Assembly (NCBI GenBank): GCA_002361335.1
Contig: DESS01000149.1
Span: forward strand, 1-15,806
Direction of reading: 5' to 3'
Length of the DNA: 15,806 nucleotides
Source: Richelia sp. UBA3308
GTDB taxonomy: Bacteria; Cyanobacteriota; Cyanobacteriia; Cyanobacteriales; Nostocaceae
Numbering within the stretch: position 1 is the stretch's first letter; every line of letters begins with the position of its first letter. Positions 6,364-13,580 of the stretch are shown piece by piece. The notes beneath the pieces are model-generated. The model ran no database searches. It was given only the letters and a program-made list of their open reading frames with translations, and had not been told where the DNA came from. The translations under genes were made by a program, and so were the position numbers.

Positions 6364-7650
6364 TTATCCCTCGTATTGGCGAATGATTAAACTCGAATGA
6401 ATTCCAGAAAATCCACTGCTCGTTTTTAGAACACATTTAGTCGGTACAAACCGAGCTTCGTTACCAACTACATCTAATTTACATTTAGGATCTTGTTCTT
6501 CTAAATTGATTGTTGGTGGAATAATTCCCTTGCTAATTGACATAATTGAAGATATTACTTCAATGCTATTGGAAGCGGATAATGGATGTCCTATTTGAGA
6601 TTTAATTGAAGTTACAGGAATTTTTGCCGCTCGTTCTCCAAATAGAGACCAGTAAGCGTTGGCTTCGGCTATGTCATTTTGCGCTGTGGAAGAACCGTGA
6701 GCATTAATTGAATCAATCTCGTTTGCTGTGACTCCAGAATCTTTCATTGCTAATGTAGCAGAGCGAGCTATCTGACTTCCATTTTCTGGAATATCTGTCA
6801 TATGATAGCAATTATTTACACTGCCAAATCCTGCAAATTCCGCGATGATATTAGCCCCTCTTGCTTTTGCGTGTTCTAAAGATTCAAGCACTAAAATTCC
6901 ACATCCTTCACCTAGAACGAAACCGTCTCGATTTTTATCAAATGGACGACTCGCTTTTTGTGGCTCTCCATTTCTCATGGAAGTTGCTCCAATCTTTGAA
7001 AACGCAGCTACGGCAAGAGGAATAATAGGTGCATCCGTAGAACCCGTAATCGCAACATCTACATCCCCAGAGCGGATAGCATCTATAGCATATCCAATCG
7101 CATCTAATCCACCAGTACAACCTGTTGTAATTGTGACAAATCCACCATATAAATTAAATTGTTTAGCTACATTTTTAGCAATGGCATTAAAATGAAAAGT
7201 GTCTCGCGCCCATTCTTTCTTTTGTCTTGTTTCTGTTCGATTCACTGCCTCTATAGGTTTGCGACCTCTCATTGTTTGGTGAAGAAAAGCTTGTGTCATT
7301 CCTGTAACTTGAGAGATAGCAGTTGATAGAAACACTCCCGAACGCTTGGGATTTATTCCGACCATTTTTTCCGATCCAAACCCTGCTGATTCAAGTGCTT
7401 CTTTTGTAGCAGTTAGGGCAAATAAAGTACTGCGATCTATGCCTTCAAATACATCTAGAAGATGTAATGGAGGTATGAAATCGTCAACCATCCCAGCTAT
7501 TTTACTCTGCTCATCAGGAACTTGAAAGTCAGAAATCATTCGGATACCAGATGTGCCTTTGCAACAATTTTTCCAAAAGTCTGTAACATTTTGACCGATT
7601 GGATTTACTGTTCCCATTCCAGTAACAACTACTCTTTTTTTGTATGACAT
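6364..7650 (-). CDS. Type II PKS ketosynthase, KS-alpha subunit
   Basis: 428 codons, the usual KS-alpha length; AGAGGA about 6 nt before ATG. It performs iterative decarboxylative Claisen condensation of malonyl-ACP in a heterodimer with KS-beta. The catalytic residues are all present: Cys178 in TTGCTGGLDAIGYA, His318 in NAHGSSTAQND, and His355 in SIKSQIGH with Lys350. The nucleophile motif TGCTGGLDxxGYA and the segment SIKSQIGHPLSAS-SIE are much closer to type II aromatic PKS ketosynthases (TGCTSGLDSVGYA, SIKSMxGHSLGAIGSIE) than to FabF, where the nucleophile motif is usually STACAxG. The gene begins the KS-CLF-138aa-hydrolase group and is preceded by a 383-bp leader that should carry its promoter. 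The substrate and chain length cannot be read from sequence. Confidence 0.93.
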   Translation of the reverse strand: MSYKKRVVVTGMGTVNPIGQNVTDFWKNCCKGTSGIRMISDFQVPDEQSKIAGMVDDFIPPLHLLDVFEGIDRSTLFALTATKEALESAGFGSEKMVGINPKRSGVFLSTAISQVTGMTQAFLHQTMRGRKPIEAVNRTETRQKKEWARDTFHFNAIAKNVAKQFNLYGGFVTITTGCTGGLDAIGYAIDAIRSGDVDVAITGSTDAPIIPLAVAAFSKIGATSMRNGEPQKASRPFDKNRDGFVLGEGCGILVLESLEHAKARGANIIAEFAGFGSVNNCYHMTDIPENGSQIARSATLAMKDSGVTANEIDSINAHGSSTAQNDIAEANAYWSLFGERAAKIPVTSIKSQIGHPLSASNSIEVISSIMSISKGIIPPTINLEEQDPKCKLDVVGNEARFVPTKCVLKTSSGFSGIHSSLIIRQYEG

Positions 7651-8033
7651 ACTGTCCTCTATTAATTCATCTTAGTTTATTTGATATGGAAAAATGACAG
7701 TTCACGAAGGAAGAAGCAAGAAGAACTCACGTTTTAAAACGTCAGATTGAAATAAGGACGTAAAAATTTATTGCGCTGTGCGTCTCTAAATTTTGCGGTA
7801 TATTTTTTACTGAGCTTTAAACTCAGAACTGAAGTTTTTTTAAGTTCAACCTTCTTCCTTCTTCTTCCTAACTCCAACATTATTTGTAATGTTTTTTCAA
7901 CATTCAAATAGAGCTTGAGGAAACATTATGGACATTGTGCGCGTCAACTTGTAATATTATATCGTGAAGTTGAAAATGCCCTTTAAAATCGCCTTTTCCA
8001 TATCCAGGTAAAAGTCAGTTTGAGTTGAAATGT
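7651..8033 (-). promoter_or_regulatory. Leader/promoter region of the KS operon
   Basis: 383 bp without a gene. It holds a near-perfect 20-bp palindrome centred on ACGTTTTAAAACGT (7729-7742, about 80 bp before the KS-alpha ATG), an 11-bp inverted repeat GAAGGAAGAAG (7706-7716) / CTTCTTCCTTC (7851-7861), and a 6-bp inverted repeat CAACTT/AAGTTG (7945-7972). Such a long gap inside an otherwise compact gene group suggests a separate promoter for KS-alpha onwards. No clear -35/-10 could be assigned. Confidence 0.45.
7729..7742. promoter_or_regulatory. Palindrome ACGTTTTAAAACGT, possible operator
   Basis: A perfect 14-bp palindrome that extends to 20 bp (CTC...CAG flanks) with one mismatched pair. 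Its position 80 bp before the KS-alpha start fits a repressor or activator site, but no regulator gene is in the window. Confidence 0.4.
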
Positions 8034-9389
8034 TCAAGTTATACTTAGTGGTTTATTGACTTTAGTCGCAACTAAATTTTCCAAATGCCCTCTTAATACC
8101 GGACGTTTTGTTGTTGCTAACTGTTCAAGAAGAGTAGCAGCTAGTGTTGCTGTATCATAACTTGCTATTTTAGTACCTAGAAGCTTAGCCCTTTGCTTGT
8201 ATTGAGAGAACTTTAAGATTTTCTTGACGGCATTTTTTAGCTGATTTGGGCTGGGGGTACTAGTTTTGAGGTCTATACCCACACCAGCAAACTGAATTCT
8301 TGCAGATATTTCTGGCTTCTCTTCGGTTTGACCTGCACTCACCAAGGGCACCCCATAAGCCAAAGCCATTTGAACACCATTAGCACCGCCATTTGTAACC
8401 ATAACATCAACGTGTGGTAGAAGATTGTGGTGGGGAATAAATCGTTCTACTCTGACATTAGATGGTAATTGGGCAAGATTAATACTTTCAATTGGCTTGC
8501 CACCTGTTGTGACAATGATAATCATGTCTTCATCAGCAAGGGCTTGAATTGTAGGGACAATTAAATCATCTGTCTTAGTTGCTACTGTACCTTGGGTGAC
8601 ATGGACGACTGGCTTGCCACTTTTGAGTTCATCCCACCAAATCGGAGGTGTAAAAGAAGTAGAAGGGGGTGGTAAAATTGGACCAACAAAATGTAATTGG
8701 GGTGGCAAATTACTGCGAGGGTACTCAAATTCTGGAACCGATCCCTGTAAATAAAGAAAAGGAGATATGAGAGTATCAAAAAAAATCCTTGGTTCAGGTG
8801 GTAATCCCAAACTTGCTCGAACTTTATTAATGTAAAGACTCACATCTTTGAAAAGTAATTGCTCAAATATCCAGTTTAAACTACCATTACGTAAGCGTCC
8901 GAAGACCGAGGCATTTGGTTGCATTCCTAATCCAAACGGAGCTGTCTGAGGACTAACAATCGGTACTCCAGAAAAGCCTAATCCAGCCCAAGGTGGGCCA
9001 CCTTTTTCGTTAATCCAAGCTGCTCCTAGGAAAGTAACGGAAGCTAAAAGTACATCTGCCGGAAATTCAGACAATATCTGAGTGTAGTCTTTTACCTGAC
9101 CAACAGCTGAATCGACAAAATGATGTTTCAGCTTAAATTTTAGTTGTGCCAGCCCTTGAAGGTTTTTATCGTCCTCCAATAAATCATCAGGAATATTGTT
9201 AGGATCGGAAAAATCAACTCCCGTGCTTATAGGAATAAAACGGGCACCAGTTTTTTCTACTTTAGTTTTAAAGGCTTTGCCAGTGTACCACCATACCTCA
9301 TGACCGCGTTCGACAAGTTTACCAGCAATGGGTAAGGCGGGATTGACATGTCCGATAAAAGGATTTGTGCCGATCAGAAAGCGAGCCAT
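8034..9389 (-). CDS. GT1/MGT-family glycosyltransferase (UGT-like)
   Basis: 451 codons with a two-domain GT-B fold. The N-terminal acceptor domain opens MARFLIGTNPFIGHVNPALP with His14, the catalytic base position of GT1 enzymes. The C-terminal sugar-nucleotide domain has VHVTQGTVA (~262-270), VERFIPHHNLLPHVDVMVTNGG (~314-335), and ALAYGVPLVSAGQTEEKPE (~342-360). The TNGG and TEEKPE forms are usual in bacterial macrolide-type (MGT) glycosyltransferases. It would transfer a sugar from a nucleotide donor to a hydroxyl of a small molecule, here most likely the aromatic polyketide. No sugar-biosynthesis genes are nearby, so a common donor such as UDP-glucose is plausible. It lies between the cyclase genes and the KS operon with 634- and 383-bp gaps, so it may be its own transcription unit. 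No Shine-Dalgarno is obvious before the ATG. Confidence 0.88.
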   Translation of the reverse strand: MARFLIGTNPFIGHVNPALPIAGKLVERGHEVWWYTGKAFKTKVEKTGARFIPISTGVDFSDPNNIPDDLLEDDKNLQGLAQLKFKLKHHFVDSAVGQVKDYTQILSEFPADVLLASVTFLGAAWINEKGGPPWAGLGFSGVPIVSPQTAPFGLGMQPNASVFGRLRNGSLNWIFEQLLFKDVSLYINKVRASLGLPPEPRIFFDTLISPFLYLQGSVPEFEYPRSNLPPQLHFVGPILPPPSTSFTPPIWWDELKSGKPVVHVTQGTVATKTDDLIVPTIQALADEDMIIIVTTGGKPIESINLAQLPSNVRVERFIPHHNLLPHVDVMVTNGGANGVQMALAYGVPLVSAGQTEEKPEISARIQFAGVGIDLKTSTPSPNQLKNAVKKILKFSQYKQRAKLLGTKIASYDTATLAATLLEQLATTKRPVLRGHLENLVATKVNKPLSIT

Positions 9390-9550
9390 AGTTTTTTACA
9401 TTGAGTGATAATTTGGATACAACGCCGCTCAAGTTCTGTAGACCTACCTGGAGTAACTCTTAAGAAACACAGGGAATAGGGAACAGTGAGCAAAGAGGAT
9501 GTGTTTCTTTCATTCCCAGGGAGGAGGTTTAATACTTTTGTTAGCGTAGC

Positions 9551-9565
9551 ATGTCCGCAGGACAT
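9551..9565. repeat. Small palindromic intergenic repeat
   Basis: ATGTCC-GCA-GGACAT, preceded by TTAGCGTAGC. This kind of GCGTAGCATGTCC-GGACATC unit is a common dispersed intergenic repeat in filamentous cyanobacterial genomes (recalled, not searched). Confidence 0.5.
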
Positions 9566-9727
9566 CTTTTGACTTCTCTCTCATGGGGGTGCTCTTAAAA
9601 AATATATTTTAAAAGCCTTTCCCAGTAAGGATTTAAGATAAAAAATATGAAGATATTTCATATTTTTTCAACAGCAAGGCCGTTATTTGGCTGTAAAAAA
9701 ACACAGGTAACACTAGATCTGGGAAAG

Positions 9728-9839
9728 AGAAGTGCAGAGTCACAGAGGTGAGCTCTGTGTGCCGAGATGTGTTACTCTCTTCCCCCTCTAAAATTAGCTA
9801 TCTCTCTCTATTTCTTTCCTCTGTATTATCTGCACTTCT
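9728..9839. repeat. 112-bp inverted-repeat element
   Basis: The ends are AGAAGTGCAGA (9728-9738) and TCTGCACTTCT (9829-9839), a perfect 11-bp pair. Just inside, ACAGAGG (9742-9748) pairs with CCTCTGT (about 9818-9824). A nested CACAGAG/CTCTGTG hairpin lies at about 9741-9760. The whole can fold into a long stem; it is probably a non-autonomous repeat. Confidence 0.5.
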
Positions 9840-9885
9840 GGGGTTAATCTTTTCGGTAATTTTCTGGCGGGAAGGGAGTAATAAG

Positions 9886-9978
9886 GGGCGTTGCATAAAT
9901 GCGGGATGAACTAGGGTCTAAAAGTATTAATACGACCTTCAAAATAGAACTAAATCATCCCATGATTAAGCAACACCG
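9886..9978. mobile_element. MITE-like element B (same family as element A, opposite orientation)
   Basis: 93 bp. The left end GGGCGTTGCATAAATGC continues GGGATGAA and is 24/25 identical to the right end of element A read inward. The right end, read inward, is GGTGTTGCTTAATCATGGG and matches the left end of A at about 21 of 25 positions. The next ~35 internal bases also align with A (ATTTTGAA, TATTAATA shared). It has no coding capacity. It stops 45 bp short of the metal-dependent cyclase gene. Confidence 0.65.
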
Positions 9979-10022
9979 GGTTTTTGAAAGTCAGTAGAAC
10001 ATATTTGACAAGCTAACAAGAT

Positions 10023-10778
10023 TTAATTGTCGATAATGGCAACAACACGACTCCAACCTGCTCCACAATTCCGAACTTTGATGGGAAAACAAGCTACTCT
10101 AAATCCTCGATCGACGGGGATTTTATCTAAGTTGGTTAGCCGTTCAATCTGACAATATTCTTTTTCCCTACCGTATATATGGGCTGGCCATAGAACCTCA
10201 GGCTGGCGCTTGTATTGATATTCTTCCAACATTTGGTGAAATGGTGGGTCAAAACCAAAGCTATCAACTCCGATAACCTTTACACCTTGAGCTACTAACC
10301 ATTCAGTTGCTTCACGACTGATACCACGAAAGCTTGTGAAGTATTCTTTTTTTCCCCATTTCAAGTCAGCTCCTGTGTACAGGAGTACAATATCAAAAGG
10401 CTTAATTTTGTACTCCATTGTAGCCAACTGTAGCTCTATCTCTGCTTGAGTAATTATTCCATCAGACTTTGCCGAACAATCTATGACGACTCCATCTCTA
10501 AAGAACCAATGCAGTGGTAAATCTTCAATCGTTTTAGCGACTTCTCCCTCGCACACCGGACCATAATGAGCAGGAGCATCCACGTGAGTACCAGAGTGAG
10601 TTGTCAGTTTGACATGTTCTAAGGATAACCCCATACCATTGGGAAAGGCTCTACGATCGATTCGGGCTGGCTTCCCTAGAATATCTGCTCCTTCTTCGTG
10701 GTTGATATACTCTACTTCAACAGGAACTGGTTCACCGACTGTAGGTTCTAGCACAAAGCTTAAGTCAATTAATTGCAC
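10023..10778 (-). CDS. Metal-dependent 'cyclase'-family protein (kynurenine-formamidase-like fold)
   Basis: 251 codons from a GTG start, 5 bp after the preceding cyclase gene, so the two are tightly coupled. The diagnostic motif is HSGTHVDAPAH (61-71): His61, His65 and Asp67 are the metal ligands of the PF04199 cyclase/KynB fold, with His71 following. A second conserved block, KVIGVDSFGFDPP (~176-188), is also typical. The family includes formamidases, isatin hydrolase and proteins annotated as polyketide cyclases; as I recall, some type II PKS clusters carry members acting in late ring closure. Because it follows two SRPBCC cyclases, a role in forming a further ring of the polyketide is likely. 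A hydrolytic step on a polyketide lactone or amide is the alternative. Cytosolic. Confidence 0.85.
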   Translation of the reverse strand: MQLIDLSFVLEPTVGEPVPVEVEYINHEEGADILGKPARIDRRAFPNGMGLSLEHVKLTTHSGTHVDAPAHYGPVCEGEVAKTIEDLPLHWFFRDGVVIDCSAKSDGIITQAEIELQLATMEYKIKPFDIVLLYTGADLKWGKKEYFTSFRGISREATEWLVAQGVKVIGVDSFGFDPPFHQMLEEYQYKRQPEVLWPAHIYGREKEYCQIERLTNLDKIPVDRGFRVACFPIKVRNCGAGWSRVVAIIDN

Positions 10779-10783
10779 GATCT

Positions 10784-11269
10784 TTACGCGACTTTAACGT
10801 ACTGCAATTTATCCACCTCCAAAAGTTCCTCAGTTGTTGCTGTTTCCAACTTGGTTTTGAATAAATTTAGATTTCTTTCCAAATACCCACGCAGCATGTC
10901 TGTTGTCTTTTCCACAGAAGTCGGATCAGTGTGCTCCGAATCTACTTCAAAGCCAAGTTCTACAACCACTCTTGTGCCGGCTTCACAACTTTCAAATGTC
11001 CAAACACCTGTTTTTTGACTAAATGTTGGAGGTGGCACTGGTTGGAACATTTCAATACGCTTATTAGGTTGACAAAAGAAAATTCCACGTATTGTTTCCT
11101 GACCTAATGGTCGCTCTACAGTCATAACATACTCTTTGTTGTACCCATCGTCATAGGGTACTTTCACATCTAAAACGTCGTTCAGAGTCGATTTCCAGAA
11201 ATGCAAATTTGCAAATGCCCAATAAACTACGGGTAATTCCTGGTTAATTACAATTGATTCTATAAGCAT
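10784..11269 (-). CDS. SRPBCC-fold aromatase/cyclase, stand-alone
   Basis: 161 codons; GGGAG 9 nt before ATG. The whole chain reads as one START/Bet v1-like (SRPBCC) domain of the polyketide aromatase/cyclase type: a central strand series (EYVMTVERP, TIRGIFFCQPNKRIEMFQP, GVWTFESCEAGTRVVVELGFEV) followed by a long C-terminal helix (~125-150). The internal FQPVPPPTF corresponds to FQPEPPKF in the SRPBCC part of the ACP fusion next door, so the two are clearly paralogous. Such domains hold the poly-beta-ketone and direct the first aldol ring closures. Two related cyclases, one fused to the ACP and one free, suggest sequential ring formation or a heteromeric cyclase. The gene is 19 bp after the fusion gene, in one operon. 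Confidence 0.85.
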   Translation of the reverse strand: MLIESIVINQELPVVYWAFANLHFWKSTLNDVLDVKVPYDDGYNKEYVMTVERPLGQETIRGIFFCQPNKRIEMFQPVPPPTFSQKTGVWTFESCEAGTRVVVELGFEVDSEHTDPTSVEKTTDMLRGYLERNLNLFKTKLETATTEELLEVDKLQYVKVA

Positions 11270-11288
11270 GACTTATCTCCCAAAAAAA

Positions 11289-12026
11289 TTATGCGGACAA
11301 TATTTTTTTCCAATTTTGTAAAGTATACTGTGCGTGTTCTAGCATCAGTTTCTCGATTGCTTTTTCGTAGCCATTTTCTGCCTTTTTGAAAGTCTCGGCA
11401 GCGATAGTCGCGTTAAGATTCCAATTATGGTAGGTAATAACTTCACAACCTCCGTTTTGAGTCTCGATAAATTTCCAACCACCTGCATGGTGCTTTAAAA
11501 ATTTTGGTGGTTCGGGTTGGAAAAAACGAATTTGCTTTTTATCTGGTTCGCAGTTTCGCACAGACCTAACTTTTAACGTACCTGGGTCAGATTGTACCGT
11601 CATGATAAATTCCTGGTACTGTTTATCTCCATACAACAAATCAATTCTGTCAACATGGGGTAATACCTTTGGCCATTCTGTGACGTAATACAAACGATTA
11701 AAGACCGTATCTACGTCTCGCTCAATCTCTATTTTAGTTTCGCAACTAAATGCAAATCCTTGCTTTGATTCTGATTGTGCTTGCTTGTTTTCTGTTTGCT
11801 GAAGTTTTTGAACCATATCAATTAAATCCTGAATTGACAAATCTCTTGATAATTCGTTAGATGGAATACAAATGCTATATCGTTGCTCTAGCAGGGTGTG
11901 CAACTCAACAATTTCTTGGGAATCCATCCCAATATTTGAACCAAGACGTGAATTCGCAGTTATCTTCTCCGTCTCCACATCCATTATTTCAAAAATCGAC
12001 AGTGCGGATTGAAAGTTCATAGTCAT
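11289..12026 (-). CDS. Acyl carrier protein fused to an SRPBCC aromatase/cyclase
   Basis: 245 codons; AGGA 6-8 nt before the ATG. Residues ~1-77 are an acyl carrier domain with the 4'-phosphopantetheine site GMDSQEIVEL (Ser36; DSQ in place of the common DSL) and the helix LHTLLEQRYSICIP typical of dissociated ACPs. Residues ~78-92 are a Gln/Ser/Lys-rich linker (QQTENKQAQSESKQG). Residues ~93-245 form an SRPBCC domain with strands such as YQEFIMTVQSDPGTLKVRSV, FFQPEPPKF and GCEVITYHNWN, and a C-terminal helix. In type II systems the ACP is normally a separate protein; here the cyclase is tethered to its own carrier, so the bound poly-ketone could be handed directly to the ring-closing domain. 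It is the only ACP in the window and presumably serves KS-alpha/KS-beta. Confidence 0.88.
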   Translation of the reverse strand: MTMNFQSALSIFEIMDVETEKITANSRLGSNIGMDSQEIVELHTLLEQRYSICIPSNELSRDLSIQDLIDMVQKLQQTENKQAQSESKQGFAFSCETKIEIERDVDTVFNRLYYVTEWPKVLPHVDRIDLLYGDKQYQEFIMTVQSDPGTLKVRSVRNCEPDKKQIRFFQPEPPKFLKHHAGGWKFIETQNGGCEVITYHNWNLNATIAAETFKKAENGYEKAIEKLMLEHAQYTLQNWKKILSA

Positions 12027-12069
12027 TATTTTCCTATGTCACATTACAATACTCAATACATTAAGACCC

Positions 12070-12840
12070 TTAGTTACGTACTGCGTACAAATTGTAATTA
12101 TTGAAAGTGGGAGGCAATAAATTATTTCTTTCTACTATGACATTAAAGTCATGCAATTTGAGAAGATTTTGGATATTCTCTAATCTATCTTCAATGTCAT
12201 GAACTTCAATAACAATTTGTTTCAATTTACTCCAATCCTCCTCATTTATTCCTTGAAGTACAGCATATTCATCACCTTCTACGTCTATTTTTAGCAGGTC
12301 TATTGACTCAATACCTAATTCCGAAATAGTAGAAGATAATGTTTTTAATTGACAAAAAGTTTGTTCGCTATCCTGATAAAGATATTCGACTAGCTCTTTA
12401 TCCAATAAAGTGTACATGGCATCTTTTTCTTGTAATTTTTCATTAAGTCTTGTTGTGGAATTACCTGCCATGTGTGGGAAAAAAGTAAATGGCTTATCAG
12501 ATTTATACTCTGAACTAAAACCATAATTAAATAAAGAAACATTTGTGTCAGAATGCAAAGAAACATTATCTCTCAACACATCGAAAATTTGTTTAACTGG
12601 CTCAAACGCATAAACTTTCACTCCATTTTTTTGAAGTTGATTTATGAAAAGCACGAAAAGTCCAATATTTGCTCCTACATCAAAAATACAATCTCCATCA
12701 TTAATGGAAATACCATTCATTAGATAGTGCTTTGCAGTAAAGACTTCACCAAATATATACTCTGTTTCCTCTTTACCAAAGCAGTAGCACTCTAAACCAT
12801 TTGGTAAGTTAATTTTTGTTTTGCTCATTTTCGATTCCAT
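12070..12840 (-). CDS. FkbM-family SAM-dependent methyltransferase
   Basis: 256 codons. The FkbM signature is complete: SAM motif I IFDVGANIGLF (52-62), the acidic residue after strand 2 in YAFEP (Glu80), and LLKIDVEGDE (182-191) with VLQG following. FkbM enzymes are O-methyltransferases in many polyketide, saccharide and lipid pathways. Placed directly upstream of the ACP-cyclase gene (43-bp gap), it most likely methylates a hydroxyl of the polyketide, or of the sugar added by the glycosyltransferase. The start may be the annotated ATG or Met5 (12828); neither has a strong Shine-Dalgarno. Cytosolic, no membrane segment. Confidence 0.88.
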   Translation of the reverse strand: MESKMSKTKINLPNGLECYCFGKEETEYIFGEVFTAKHYLMNGISINDGDCIFDVGANIGLFVLFINQLQKNGVKVYAFEPVKQIFDVLRDNVSLHSDTNVSLFNYGFSSEYKSDKPFTFFPHMAGNSTTRLNEKLQEKDAMYTLLDKELVEYLYQDSEQTFCQLKTLSSTISELGIESIDLLKIDVEGDEYAVLQGINEEDWSKLKQIVIEVHDIEDRLENIQNLLKLHDFNVIVERNNLLPPTFNNYNLYAVRN

Positions 12841-12884
12841 AATTGCTCTTAAAGCTCAACACAAGTCCATGCAGATGATTTTTC

Positions 12885-13358
12885 TCAGACTTCACATTCC
12901 TTTGGAGTCTCTCGAATGTGAAAATAATCTGTTGAGTTCTTTTCCCAAATTAGGTAAGCACTTAGCTGTTTATTATTTAACTCAAACGAAGGTGAACTTA
13001 TTAAGAGTCGATTGCCAGTAAATTCAAAGAAGCGATATTGATTCACACCGATCCAATTAGGAAACAAGCTAGCTTCAACATGATGAATAACTTTATTACC
13101 TTGAACTTTATACTTACCGCAATAGGAATGGTAAGTTTGAACTGCCGTGGTTTGCTCCTCTATAGTTGCTTCTACCATTTCTAGTGCTTTCAACTTAGGT
13201 CGGTTGTTTTTCATTAAAGTTGCAGACATATATCCATCGGCGGTATACATTAGATAGCCAATGGCATCTTGTCCATATGGGTAGCTTATCTGGCCATCTG
13301 AATACCTCATTTCAAAGGATACCAGTTGCCAAGTTCCTTGAAGTTGATTTTCGCTCAT
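12885..13358 (-). CDS. Lipocalin-like domain protein
   Basis: 157 codons with no signal peptide. LQGTWQLVSFEMRYSDG (6-22) followed by PYGQDAIGYLMYTADGYMSATL (~27-48) is the start of the lipocalin-like (Lipocalin_5) family. The middle segment TAVQTYHSYCGKYKVQGNKVIHHV (~71-94) and the end segment NRLLISSPSF, AYLIWEK complete the expected beta-barrel within about 150 residues. Members bind small hydrophobic ligands or have unknown roles; some sit in secondary-metabolite clusters. Here, 44 bp before the methyltransferase gene and in the same direction, it may bind or cyclise a polyketide intermediate, but the sequence does not prove a catalytic role. Confidence 0.8.
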   Translation of the reverse strand: MSENQLQGTWQLVSFEMRYSDGQISYPYGQDAIGYLMYTADGYMSATLMKNNRPKLKALEMVEATIEEQTTAVQTYHSYCGKYKVQGNKVIHHVEASLFPNWIGVNQYRFFEFTGNRLLISSPSFELNNKQLSAYLIWEKNSTDYFHIRETPKECEV

Positions 13359-13580
13359 ACTATCATCTCATTACTCTGACGCGCTGCGAGAAGGAGTTAA
13401 TATTGATAAGCAGGAGCTATGTACACTCTTACTCCTGCTATTGTAATGGATAAACTAGTACTCCACCAAGATTACTTTGCGGGGTTAATTGTAAGAAAAA
13501 AGTAATTTTCTCCCCCTGCCTCCCCAGCTCCCCCTGCTCCCCCTGCTTACCCCACCCGGCAATTTTGGTGTGGTAAACCA
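13359..13580. other. 222-bp gap with inverted repeat and G-rich tract
   Basis: Lies between the small membrane protein and the lipocalin-like gene. AGCAGGAG (13409-13416) pairs with CTCCTGCT (13432-13439) around a 15-nt loop. The purine-rich repeat at 13511-13553 follows. The gap could hold a promoter for the lipocalin-methyltransferase-ACP operon, but no clear promoter boxes are seen. Confidence 0.4.
13511..13553 (-). repeat. GGGGAGCAGGGG-type purine-rich tandem repeat
   Basis: On the minus strand the tract is a chain of AGGGGGAGC-like units (GGGGAGCAGGGGGAGC, then a TGGGGAGGC variant). It has several runs of four to five G and so could form a G-quadruplex in the upstream leader RNA. Tracts of this kind are common between genes in filamentous cyanobacteria. 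Confidence 0.6.

Larger units (their letters stand above)
9390..10022. other. Repeat-rich gap between the two halves of the cluster
   Basis: 633 bp without a gene. It contains a palindromic repeat (9551-9565), an inverted-repeat element (9728-9839) and MITE-like element B (9886-9978). A 63-codon frame running into it from the glycosyltransferase start region is not supported by any motif. The glycosyltransferase promoter must lie in the right or left margin of this gap. Confidence 0.6.

Noticed and set aside
5172..7650. KS pair as a duplicated FabF or an aryl-polyene synthase pair
   Set aside because: The TGCTGGLDAIGYA motif, a coupled partner lacking all three catalytic residues, and neighbouring SRPBCC cyclases fit an aromatic type II PKS better; phylogeny would settle it.
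7876..7897. AACATTA-TTTG-TAATGTT stem followed by T-run as a terminator for the glycosyltransferase
   Set aside because: The T-run follows the stem on the plus strand, but all genes here are on the minus strand, so the polarity is wrong.
9374..9565. Minus-strand 63-codon frame overlapping the glycosyltransferase start
   Set aside because: It is in a different frame from the glycosyltransferase, whose own N-terminus (FLIGTNPFIGHVNP) is complete; it also includes a palindromic intergenic repeat.
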